Shown here in pieces: positions 1 to 5,284 of a stretch of 11,096 nt of DNA; within the stretch, counting starts at the first letter, position 1; every line of letters starts with the position of its first letter. The notes beneath the pieces are model-generated. The model was given only the letters and a program-made list of their open reading frames with translations. It was not told the DNA's origin and made no database searches. The stretch is taken from assembly GCA_964653685.1 (NCBI GenBank), contig CAZZHA010000019.1:1-11096 (forward strand), read 5' to 3'. The DNA is from DATKWU01 sp964653685 (GTDB lineage: Bacteria > Patescibacteriota > Microgenomatia > PFEM01 > JAHIFH01). Both the position numbers and the translations under genes were made by a program.

Positions 1-4
1 TCTC

Positions 5-33
5 TTGACAGCGAAGTAAGAAACAGTTAAAAT
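5..33 (+). promoter_or_regulatory. Sigma-70-type promoter of the rplJ-rplL operon
   Basis: A perfect -35 box TTGACA (5-10) is followed after exactly 17 bases by TAAAAT (28-33), a 5/6 match to the -10 consensus. Transcription would start near base 40, just before the structured L10 leader. It is the strongest promoter in the window, which fits a highly expressed ribosomal operon. The position right before the leader supports the call. Confidence 0.8.
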
Positions 34-39
34 AATCTC

Positions 40-132
40 AGCCAAAGACAGTCGGCATCCGCTTAAGCGGAAGAAGTCCTACCGAGGCAAAAACAAAGAT
101 TGATTGTCCTCGGTTGGTGCGAGGATTTTTTT
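40..132 (+). ncRNA. Ribosomal protein L10 leader (autoregulatory 5' UTR)
   Basis: The segment has the known L10-leader layout: an AAAGACAG stretch (44-51), a nested hairpin, and the conserved block CCTACCGAGG (78-87) shortly before rplJ. Visible pairings are an apical stem CCGC-TTAA-GCGG (59-70) and an enclosing stem of GTCGG (51-55) with CCTAC (78-82), which has one C-T mismatch. ACCGAGG (81-87) can pair perfectly with CCTCGGT (108-114). In the known family, L10 or the L10-L12 complex binds this leader when in excess over rRNA and represses its own operon. Bases 81-82 are needed by both the enclosing stem and the 81-87/108-114 pairing, so the two folds compete. This gives a simple switch towards the terminator at 107-132. 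The identification rests on motif and position, not on a covariance-model search. Confidence 0.75.
107..132 (+). terminator. Attenuator hairpin in the L10 leader that also covers the rplJ ribosome binding site
   Basis: TCCTCG (107-112) and CGAGGA (120-125) form a perfect 6-bp stem around a 7-base loop, followed directly by seven T (126-132) and then the rplJ ATG at 133. This is the form of an intrinsic terminator. Its 3' arm contains GAGG (121-124), the only Shine-Dalgarno-like sequence for rplJ, at 8 bases from the ATG. The 5' arm overlaps CCTCGGT (108-114), which can pair instead with ACCGAGG (81-87). The antiterminator and terminator forms therefore exclude each other. The stem is short, so the termination efficiency is uncertain. 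Confidence 0.65.
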
Positions 133-654
133 ATGGTTAAACAAGATAAAGTCTATACAGTTCAAAATCTAACCGAAAAGCTGAAACAAGCCAAAGCCGT
201 GGTTTTGGCTGATTATCATGGTCTTAAAGTCTCCCAAATGGCTGAATTAAGGCAAAACATCAAAAAAAACGGTGGCGAATTCGAGGTTATTAAAAACACT
301 CTTTTAGACCGAGCCGCAGAAGAAAGTCAGATTAAAATTGAACCTGACGTTCTCCAAGGCCCTACTGCCGTTCTTTGGGCTTATGAGGACCAAATTAGCC
401 CTCTCAAAACCTTAGTCGATTTTACTAAAGTTAATGATCTCCCCAAAATCAAATTCGGCTTACTTGATCAAGTTATTATCCCAGTTGAAAAAATCAAACA
501 ATTAGCCAGTTTACCCTCAAAAGAAGAGCTAAAAGCCAAGTTTGTCGGTGTTCTTCAATCGCCTCTCTATGGTTTAAACCAGGCTTTAAGTTGGAATCTT
601 AAAAAATTAGTTTTTATTCTTAAAGCGAAGGGGGGTGAAGAAAGTGACCGATAA
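133..654 (+). CDS. rplJ: 50S ribosomal protein L10
   Basis: This is the base of the ribosomal stalk: it binds 23S rRNA and holds the L7/L12 dimers that recruit translation factors. The protein is 173 residues, a normal length for L10. It begins MVKQDKVYTV and shows the family's N-terminal block with K-A-V-V-L-A-D-Y-H-G-L (about residues 22-32) and V-I-K-N-T-L-L near residue 53. The C-terminal helix (about 140-173) is the expected L12 docking site. I chose ATG 133 rather than an in-frame TTG at 100, because 100 lies inside the leader and GAGG at 121-124 is well placed for 133. The gene sits directly behind an L10 leader and overlaps rplL by 11 bases. The classical pair rplJ-rplL makes the identity very secure. 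Confidence 0.95.
   Translation: MVKQDKVYTVQNLTEKLKQAKAVVLADYHGLKVSQMAELRQNIKKNGGEFEVIKNTLLDRAAEESQIKIEPDVLQGPTAVLWAYEDQISPLKTLVDFTKVNDLPKIKFGLLDQVIIPVEKIKQLASLPSKEELKAKFVGVLQSPLYGLNQALSWNLKKLVFILKAKGGEESDR
631..638 (+). promoter_or_regulatory. Strong ribosome binding site deciding the rplL start
   Basis: GGGGGTGA (631-638) lies at the end of rplJ and can pair with the 16S 3' end over eight positions with one G-U pair. It ends five bases before GTG 644. An in-frame GTG at 635 lies inside this site and so cannot use it. A strong site here fits the need for several L12 copies per L10. Confidence 0.65.
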
Positions 655-1123
655 ACCAGAAGTAAAACAAAAAGAAGAGAAAACTGAAGAAAAAGTAGTT
701 GAAAAGCCCAAAAAAGAAAAAACAATTCAAGCTTCACCAAAGCTCAATAAAATCATTGAAGAAATTGAAAAACTTTCAGTGATTGAGTTGGCTGATCTTG
801 TTAAAGCTCTTGAAGATAAATTTGGCGTTATCGCGGCTCCAGCCTTTGCTGCTCCAGCGGCTGCTCCAGCCGGAGGCGAAGAAGCTCAAGGAGAACAACC
901 AGCTGGTCAAACAACTTTTAATGTTATCCTCGCTACGGCCGGTGATAATAAAATTGGTGTTATCAAGGCCGTCCGAGAAATTAACCAATCTTTAGGATTA
1001 AAAGAAGCTAAAGAACTGGTTGAATCAGCGCCCAAAGAAGTTATCTCTGGAGCTAACAAAGAAGACGCCGAAAAGGCTAAAAAAAGATTGGAAGAAGCTG
1101 GCGCTAGCGTTGAACTTAAGTGA
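644..1123 (+). CDS. rplL: 50S ribosomal protein L7/L12 with charged N-terminal extension
   Basis: This is the multicopy ribosomal stalk protein that binds and stimulates translation GTPases. From GTG 644 it has 159 residues, against about 120-130 for typical L12. The first 30 or so residues are almost only Lys, Glu, Val, Pro and Thr and have no counterpart in E. coli L12. The standard domains follow: an N-terminal dimerisation helix pair (about residues 34-62, with E-K-L-S-V-I-E-L-A-D-L-V), a flexible Ala/Pro/Gly/Gln hinge (about 65-90), and the C-terminal factor-binding domain. That domain contains G-D-N-K-I-G-V-I-K-A-V-R and G-L-K-E-A-K-E-L-V-E. The gene overlaps the end of rplJ by 11 bases, so its translation is probably coupled. 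No convincing intrinsic terminator is visible after the TGA stop. Confidence 0.95.
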   Translation: MTDKPEVKQKEEKTEEKVVEKPKKEKTIQASPKLNKIIEEIEKLSVIELADLVKALEDKFGVIAAPAFAAPAAAPAGGEEAQGEQPAGQTTFNVILATAGDNKIGVIKAVREINQSLGLKEAKELVESAPKEVISGANKEDAEKAKKRLEEAGASVELK

Positions 1124-1187
1124 TTCAAAATATAAACTAGAATCTCAAACTTCATCTAAATTTTCAATTTTAGCCTCAAAAATAGGG

Positions 1188-1216
1188 TTGACAGACTTGT
1201 TATACTGTGTTACATT
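1188..1216 (+). promoter_or_regulatory. Promoter of the small HTH gene, with a possible operator
   Basis: A perfect TTGACA (1188-1193) is followed after 17 bases by TACATT (1211-1216). An overlapping extended -10, TGTTATACT (1198-1206), is an alternative without a good -35 box. Either start would leave a leader of about 15-25 bases before ATG 1238. CTGTG (1205-1209) and CACAG (1221-1225) form an inverted repeat around 11 bases, which spans the start region. It could be an operator, perhaps for the encoded DNA-binding protein itself; that part is inference. Confidence 0.6.
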
Positions 1217-1237
1217 TAATCACAGAGACAACCAGTC

Positions 1238-1459
1238 ATGCTAGACGCCAAGAAAAAGAATTCCCTAAAATTAGATGATTTGCCTGATCTACTCACGGTC
1301 CGAGAAGTGGCCGAAATTCTCCGCGTTTCTCCCCTAACCATTAAAAGATGGGGTAAACGAGGCAAGTTACCTGCTATTAGAATCAATTCTCGCGGTGACC
1401 GAAGATATCGTAAAGAAGCAGTTCTTTGGCTTCTAGGAATGCAAGGTAAGGGAGAATAA
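1238..1459 (+). CDS. Small DNA-binding protein, excisionase/MerR-type helix-turn-helix
   Basis: The product has 73 residues and is basic. A winged helix-turn-helix of the excisionase family (HTH_17, MerR-like) occupies about residues 19-63. L-L-T-V-R-E-V-A-E-I-L-R-V-S is followed by the recognition helix S-P-L-T-I-K-R-W and then the wing G-K-L-P-A-I-R-I-N...R-R-Y-R. The last helix, K-E-A-V-L-W-L-L, also fits the family. There is no effector or dimerisation domain, so it is a minimal DNA binder: a transcription regulator or, in mobile elements, a recombination-directionality factor. No integrase or phage gene is nearby, so a regulator is more likely. The gene has its own promoter and converges on tagA with 18 bases between the stops. 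Its targets are unknown. Confidence 0.8.
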   Translation: MLDAKKKNSLKLDDLPDLLTVREVAEILRVSPLTIKRWGKRGKLPAIRINSRGDRRYRKEAVLWLLGMQGKGE

Positions 1460-1477
1460 TTACTCTAATCTTTTTTA

Positions 1478-2254
1478 TCAGGCCTTAGAAAGCCTTTCCT
1501 TAAAAATTAGCCAGACAAATTTAATCAATCTTAGCTGTCTTTTCCATCGCCAAGGCTGACGAAACAGACGGAATAACCATTCCAAACCTAAATTTCTCAT
1601 CCATCTCGGTGCTCGAGGAATTTCACCGGAGAGATAATCAAAAGCACCACCAACCCCTATAGCCAATTTAACTTTCAATTGACGCCAATTATCAGTAATA
1701 AACTTTTCCTGTTTTCCCATCCCAAAAGCAACAAAAAGCAAATCAGGCTTTTGAGAATTAATTTTCTTAATCATTTCCTCAATTCTCTTTCTACTATCTT
1801 TAGACCATCTTCCCCTAACTAACTCTAATTCATGTCCAGATTCAGCTAAGCCTTTTAAGCCCGGATAGCGTTTTTTTAAAACTAACAAAGTTTTCTCGGC
1901 AATTCCTAATTGGCCCCCTATTAAATAAACAGACCATTTTTTCTGGGCAGCTACCTGACAAAGTTTAGCCATCAAATCCGTACCAGAAAGCCGTTCTTTA
2001 ATCGGTCTTCCCAGAAACCTTCCAGCCCAAATAAGACCAATACCATCAGGAAGAGCAATATCAGCCTTGCCAAGAACCTTTCTAAACCAAGGATTTTCCT
2101 TAGCAAAAACCAAAAATTCAGGATTAGGCGTAGTCACAAAAACCTTCTTGCTCTGAGAAATACTCGAGCCTAGATATTCTAGCAATCTCTTTTCAGAGGT
2201 GCTAGCTAGGCTTAAACTTTCGATTTTAGCTGTATTTAGACCCTTTTTTAACAT
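1478..2254 (-). CDS. WecG/TagA/CpsF family glycosyltransferase
   Basis: This is a 258-residue GT26-family enzyme. Known members transfer a sugar, for example N-acetylmannosamine, onto an undecaprenyl-diphosphate-linked acceptor in the synthesis of wall teichoic acid or surface polysaccharide at the inner membrane face. Visible family motifs are T-T-P-N-P-E (41-46), A-L-P-D-G-I-G (67-73, with the Asp proposed as catalytic residue in TagA), R-L-S-G-T-D-L (88-94), F-G-M-G-K-Q-E (177-183), and G-V-G-G-A-F-D-Y-L-S-G (200-210) followed by P-R-A-P. The tail from about residue 223 is rich in Trp, Arg and Leu. In TagA such a C-terminal appendage mediates membrane binding and active-site completion. 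The length is normal (about 240-260). The donor sugar and acceptor cannot be told from sequence. ATG 2254 has only a poorly spaced AAAGG upstream. Confidence 0.88.
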   Translation of the reverse strand: MLKKGLNTAKIESLSLASTSEKRLLEYLGSSISQSKKVFVTTPNPEFLVFAKENPWFRKVLGKADIALPDGIGLIWAGRFLGRPIKERLSGTDLMAKLCQVAAQKKWSVYLIGGQLGIAEKTLLVLKKRYPGLKGLAESGHELELVRGRWSKDSRKRIEEMIKKINSQKPDLLFVAFGMGKQEKFITDNWRQLKVKLAIGVGGAFDYLSGEIPRAPRWMRNLGLEWLFRLFRQPWRWKRQLRLIKFVWLIFKERLSKA

Positions 2255-2319
2255 CGCCTTTCTCGAGATTTTTAACTTATAGGATACATCTTAACCACTT
2301 AGCTTTGATTTTTAATGAA

Positions 2320-2372
2320 TTTTTTCAAAAAATGAAAAAAATTAGAAAAAAATTTTTCAAAAAATGAAAAAA
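2320..2372. repeat. Two copies of an A/T hairpin, 32 bases apart
   Basis: An identical 20-base unit occurs at 2321-2340 and 2353-2372, a start-to-start distance of 32 bases or about three helical turns. Each copy is itself an inverted repeat around five A. The first has arms TTTTTTCA and TGAAAAAA (8 bp, 2320-2327 and 2333-2340). The second has arms TTTTTCA and TGAAAAA (7 bp, 2353-2359 and 2365-2371). A-tracts spaced in phase with the helix are known to bend DNA. The repeat lies 66-118 bases upstream of the tagA start. Confidence 0.75.
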
Positions 2373-2385
2373 AAATTCAAATTTT

Positions 2386-2457
2386 AATACCTATAACAAA
2401 AACTACTAAGATTATGTTATAAAAAACCCAATATTCAAGTCACTAAAAATACCTATA
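2386..2457. repeat. Short direct repeat AATACCTATA, two copies
   Basis: The 10-base word AATACCTATA occurs exactly at 2386-2395 and 2448-2457, 62 bases apart. The first copy overlaps an inverted repeat TATAACA/TGTTATA (2392-2398 and 2415-2421). In such AT-rich sequence a chance origin is possible. Confidence 0.4.
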
Positions 2458-2743
2458 TTACTATGAGATATTCTATATTTAACTCTCTCTTGTCTTTTTT
2501 ATTTGTTTTGTTCAATGTTTTTACTCACCAACTTTTAGCCAAACATTCGGCAATTTTTCACCGAACCCTCAATTCTTAAGATTAAAAACACCCCTTAAAC
2601 TATAAGCTCTCCCCCGCCTATTAAACATCTTATAATAAATCCTAAAGATGAACCCTATAATTTATAACTATATATTATCTAAACCTATTTTATACTTTTG
2701 CCTAATTTTGCGCTACTTTTTCGTTTAGAAATTTCTAGAACTT

Positions 2744-3751
2744 TTACTTTTTAACAATATTTTTCTTGTATTTCTCAATATTCTGTAAAGCAATTCCTGT
2801 TCCTTTAACCACACATAAAATTGGGTCTTCGGCCACATGAGCTGGTACGCTTACTTCTTGGGTAACCAACCTATCAAGATGACGCAGTAGGCTGGTGCCA
2901 CCACTCATCACAATTCCCTTATCAATAATATCTGAAGCTAATTCCGGCGGTGTTTCCTCTAAAACCGCCTTGATGGCGCCAATAATCTGATTTAAAACCG
3001 GCCTAATCGCTTCAGTCACTTCGGTTGAGCTAATTTCGATCACTTTAGGCAAACCCATAATCGAATCTCGTCCCTTAACCTCCATTTTTTTGGTCTTAGC
3101 CAGAGCTATGGCCGAACCGATTCTAATCTTAACCTCTTCGGCGGTTTGGTCACCGATAATCAGATTATGCTTTTTCCGCATATAAGAAGCAATCGCCTCA
3201 TCAATCTTGTTCCCCGCCACCCTGGCTGATTTATGAACAACCACTCCACCAAGAGAAATAACGGCCGCTTCAGTCGCCCCACCACCAATATCAACAATCA
3301 TACTGCCTGAGGGCGCCCCAATCGGAATCTCTGCCCCGATAGCGGCCGCCAACGGCTCATCAATCAAATAAGCGTTTCTGGCCCCAGCTGATAGGGTTGC
3401 ATCCAAAACAGCTCGTCTTTCTACTTGAGTACAACCAGCGGGGACACAAATCATCACTTCGGGCTTAAAAAATAATGATTGTCGACCTACTTTTTGAATA
3501 AAATAGCGAAGCATCGCTTCAGTGACCTGATAATCGGCAATCACCCCATCCCGCATTGGTTTTGAAGCCCGAATATTACCTGGAGTCCGACCCAACATCT
3601 GCTTAGCTTCATTACCGACCGCCACGACCCGATTATCATCAACTGAAACCGCAACCACAGTTGGTTCTTGTAAAACAATTCCTTCACCTTCAAGCCAAAC
3701 CAAACAATTAGCGGTTCCAAGATCAATACCAATTTTCTTACCTAATGTCAT
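2744..3751 (-). CDS. mreB: Rod-shape-determining actin homologue MreB
   Basis: MreB is a bacterial actin that forms membrane-attached filaments and steers cell-wall synthesis. The 335-residue protein has the usual length and all actin-fold nucleotide motifs. These are phosphate-1 G-I-D-L-G-T-A-N (8-15), the V-P-A-G region (103-106), D-E-P-L-A-A-A-I-G (131-139), phosphate-2 I-V-D-I-G-G-G-A-T-E (152-161), and the adenosine motif G-I-V-M-S-G-G-T-S-L-L (279-289). S-L-F-F (92-95) matches the hydrophobic loop that inserts into the membrane in Thermotoga MreB. No mreC or mreD follows; downstream is a long gap and then a glycosyltransferase. It is divergent from the PEGA-protein gene. The start at 3751 gives the canonical N terminus. 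It has no clear ribosome binding site, which agrees with a nearly leaderless transcript. Confidence 0.95.
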   Translation of the reverse strand: MTLGKKIGIDLGTANCLVWLEGEGIVLQEPTVVAVSVDDNRVVAVGNEAKQMLGRTPGNIRASKPMRDGVIADYQVTEAMLRYFIQKVGRQSLFFKPEVMICVPAGCTQVERRAVLDATLSAGARNAYLIDEPLAAAIGAEIPIGAPSGSMIVDIGGGATEAAVISLGGVVVHKSARVAGNKIDEAIASYMRKKHNLIIGDQTAEEVKIRIGSAIALAKTKKMEVKGRDSIMGLPKVIEISSTEVTEAIRPVLNQIIGAIKAVLEETPPELASDIIDKGIVMSGGTSLLRHLDRLVTQEVSVPAHVAEDPILCVVKGTGIALQNIEKYKKNIVKK

Positions 3752-3756
3752 CTTTA

Positions 3757-3785
3757 GTTATATTTTGATATATTAATTGAAGCAA
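3757..3785 (-). promoter_or_regulatory. Predicted mreB promoter, nearly leaderless
   Basis: Read on the minus strand, TTGCTT (3785-3780) is followed after 17 bases by TATAAC (3762-3757). The -10 box ends only five bases before the mreB ATG at 3751, so transcription would start at or next to the start codon. The -35 match is moderate. Confidence 0.45.
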
Positions 3786-3846
3786 TAACAAAATAGCCTC
3801 GAGAAACTAGATCAAACCATTTTTGATAATAGCACGACCATTTAAT

Positions 3847-3875
3847 TTGAGCAATAATCAAGTTTGTGGTAAAAT
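3847..3875 (+). promoter_or_regulatory. Predicted promoter of the PEGA-protein gene, nearly leaderless
   Basis: TTGAGC (3847-3852) is followed after 17 bases by TAAAAT (3870-3875), which is preceded by TG to give an extended -10 (TGGTAAAAT). The start of transcription would be near 3882, only about four bases before ATG 3886. The good -10 match and correct spacing make it credible. It also argues against the longer open frame that begins upstream with TTG at 3823. Confidence 0.6.
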
Positions 3876-3885
3876 TCCCCTTAAG

Positions 3886-5076
3886 ATGATTAAGAGACGT
3901 TCGATTGTTCTCTCAACGATTTTCTTAGCAATTATTGCCCTAGCCTTCCTAATTATTAAACTTGCTCAAGGCTATCAACCAGACCTAACCACTAGATCTC
4001 TAAGACCAAGTGGGATTTTGGCGGCAACCTCAATTCCAGATGGGGCTCAAATTTATATTGATGGCCGCCTTAAATCAGCTACCAATACTACTCTTAATCT
4101 TTCTCCTGATGAATATGAGGTAGAAATCAAAAAAGATGGCTATACTTCTTGGAAAAAAACCTTAACTATTAAAAAAGAATTAGTCACTAAAACCGACGCC
4201 TATCTCTTCCCGACTTTCCCTAATCTTCAGTCACTGACCTTCACTGGGGCCCAAAAACCGGTTCTTTCACCTGACGGCCAAAGAGTCGTTTTTGCTGTTT
4301 CCGAAAATTCAATCGACAAAAACGGCCTCTGGGTTCTTGATTTGGGTGACCGTCCCTTGGGCCTACCCAGAGACCCAAGAAAAATTGTTGACAGCGCTCC
4401 CGGTGGTAGAGATTTTTCCGAAGCCCAGTTAGAATGGTCACCAGATTCTAATCAGATTCTAACCAGCCTTGAAATCCTAGGTAAGCAAGAAAATTTCCTT
4501 CTTGAAGCCAATCAGCTTAATCCCGCTACCCGCCTAATCGACGTCACCAATCAACTCCAAACTATCAAAGCTGATTGGGAAGAAGAAGAAGAATTAAGGT
4601 TCAAATCCCAATCAACCAAATTGCCCCCAAAATTATTAGAAATTCTAACTGATTCAGCTCAAAATCTTGAATTTTCCTTAGACGAGACTAAGATTCTCTA
4701 TGCAGCCACTGCCTCCGCCCAAATCCCGAAAGAATTGATTCCGCCCCTACCTTCGATTAGCACCCAACCAGAACAAAGAAAATTAGAACCCGGAAAAATC
4801 TATGTTTATGATCTCAAAGAAGACAAAAACTTTTATCTCATGGACCAAGATGAATCAAAAAAATTAGCTTGGTTTCCTACATCAAAACATCTCTTTTTAG
4901 TACAGGAAGGAAAAATTACGATTTTAGAATCTGATAATACTAATTGGGTTGATGTTTATACTGGGCCTTTTGATGATCAATATGCTTTTCCTTTTCCAGC
5001 CGGCAATCGAATCTTGGTTCTCACTTCTCTAGGTAAAGAGACTCCACCTAACCTCTACGCTATTAGCCTCAGATAG
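3886..5076 (+). CDS. Membrane-anchored PEGA-domain and beta-propeller-like protein
   Basis: The product has 396 residues. An N-terminal membrane helix (about 6-27, after M-I-K-R-R) is followed by a PEGA domain (about 42-108). That domain contains S-I-P-D-G-A-Q-I-Y-I-D-G and the typical L-S-P-D-E-Y-E-V-E-I-K-K-D-G-Y. PEGA domains are surface modules named after such a P-E-G-A motif. The rest resembles WD40-like/TolB propeller blades: L-S-P-D-G-Q-R-V-V-F (127-136), L-E-W-S-P-D-S-N-Q-I-L, and later F-S-L-D-E-T-K-I-L-Y. The bulk of the protein should lie outside the cytoplasmic membrane and may bind polysaccharide or protein. The exact role is unknown. It is divergent from mreB and followed by tRNA genes. 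I chose ATG 3886 because it gives a proper signal anchor and matches the promoter at 3847-3875. Confidence 0.8.
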   Translation: MIKRRSIVLSTIFLAIIALAFLIIKLAQGYQPDLTTRSLRPSGILAATSIPDGAQIYIDGRLKSATNTTLNLSPDEYEVEIKKDGYTSWKKTLTIKKELVTKTDAYLFPTFPNLQSLTFTGAQKPVLSPDGQRVVFAVSENSIDKNGLWVLDLGDRPLGLPRDPRKIVDSAPGGRDFSEAQLEWSPDSNQILTSLEILGKQENFLLEANQLNPATRLIDVTNQLQTIKADWEEEEELRFKSQSTKLPPKLLEILTDSAQNLEFSLDETKILYAATASAQIPKELIPPLPSISTQPEQRKLEPGKIYVYDLKEDKNFYLMDQDESKKLAWFPTSKHLFLVQEGKITILESDNTNWVDVYTGPFDDQYAFPFPAGNRILVLTSLGKETPPNLYAISLR

Positions 5077-5084
5077 AACCCGTA

Positions 5085-5093
5085 TGATAAAAT
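5085..5093 (+). promoter_or_regulatory. Extended -10 element before the tRNA pair
   Basis: TGATAAAAT (5085-5093) fits the extended -10 form TG-N-TAAAAT and lies 11 bases before the tRNA-Arg 5' end. Transcription would start near 5100. I see no good -35 box at 16-18 bases, so read-through from the upstream gene is also possible. Confidence 0.4.
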
Positions 5094-5103
5094 TAGAATT
5101 ACT

Positions 5104-5175
5104 GTCCTCATAGCTCAACGGACAGAGCAAGGGTTTCCTAAACCCTAGATGGAGGTTCAATTCCTCCTGGGGACA
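5104..5175 (+). tRNA. tRNA-Arg, anticodon CCT
   Basis: A full cloverleaf can be drawn by hand. The acceptor GTCCTCA (5104-5110) pairs with TGGGGAC (5168-5174) with one G-U. The D stem is GCTC/GAGC. The anticodon stem AGGGT/ACCCT closes the loop TTCCTAA with anticodon CCT at 5137-5139. The T stem GGAGG/CCTCC closes loop TTCAATT. The variable loop has only four bases. The discriminator is A5175. CCA is not encoded: the next bases are C-C-G and the last of these Cs and the G belong to the next tRNA. It reads AGG codons. Confidence 0.95.
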
Positions 5176-5176
5176 C

Positions 5177-5250
5177 CGGGGTGTAGCTCAGTTGGCAAGA
5201 GCGCTAGCATCGGGAGCTAGAGGTCGTGAGTCCGAGTCTCACCACCCCGA
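5177..5250 (+). tRNA. tRNA-Pro, anticodon CGG
   Basis: The acceptor CGGGGTG (5177-5183) pairs perfectly with CACCCCG (5243-5249), a typical proline tRNA end. The D stem is GCTC/GAGC. The anticodon stem CTAGC/GCTAG closes loop ATCGGGA with anticodon CGG at 5211-5213 and G37, as expected for proline. The T stem GTGAG/CTCAC closes loop TCCGAGT, which has C instead of the almost universal T at position 55 (5232). The discriminator is A5250. CCA is not encoded. The gene starts two bases after the last base of tRNA-Arg, so only one base separates them. Confidence 0.95.
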
Positions 5251-5251
5251 C

Positions 5252-5280
5252 TTGACTTCAAACAAAACTTCCCCTAAACT
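5252..5280 (+). promoter_or_regulatory. Promoter of the orphan membrane-protein gene
   Basis: TTGACT (5252-5257, 5/6 match) is followed after exactly 17 bases by TAAACT (5275-5280, 4/6). It begins directly behind the tRNA-Pro gene. Transcription would start near 5287, which leaves a leader of about 50 bases with a small hairpin and a good ribosome binding site (GGGGTGA, 5324-5330). Confidence 0.6.
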
Positions 5281-5284
5281 ATAG

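Larger units (their letters stand above)
2255..2743. other. 489-base AT-rich non-coding gap between mreB and tagA
   Basis: No convincing gene is found on either strand. The gap lies after the mreB stop and before the tagA start, both on the minus strand. It holds the duplicated A/T hairpins (2320-2372), the direct repeat AATACCTATA (2386-2395 and 2448-2457), and an inverted repeat TATAACA/TGTTATA (2392-2398 and 2415-2421). There is also a small hairpin TTCGG-N10-CCGAA (2546-2565) and an overlapping pair of palindromes next to the mreB stop: TAGAAATTTCTA (2726-2737) and TTCTAGAA (2733-2740). Many TATA-like boxes occur on both strands, so I cannot single out the tagA promoter. No classical terminator for mreB is visible. 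Confidence 0.6.

Noticed and set aside
100..132. Longer rplJ frame starting with TTG at 100
   Set aside because: It lies inside the leader structure. GAGG at 121-124 fits ATG 133, and the encoded I-V-L-G-W-C-E-D-F-F stretch is not L10-like.
635..643. Upstream GTG 635 as the rplL start
   Set aside because: It sits inside the G-rich ribosome binding site itself; GTG 644 has the correct spacing.
776..1244. Several open frames over rplL on both strands
   Set aside because: They are shadows of the rplL coding sequence with no family features, and the real frame is unmistakable.
2569..2628. Minus-strand mini-ORF of 19 residues (M-F-N-R-R-G-R-A-Y...) in the large gap
   Set aside because: It is very short, has only a distant AGGA upstream, and such frames are expected by chance in a 489-base gap.
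3823..3885. Longer frame of the PEGA protein starting with TTG 3823
   Set aside because: It would include the promoter and place 21 residues before a good M-I-K-R-R signal anchor.
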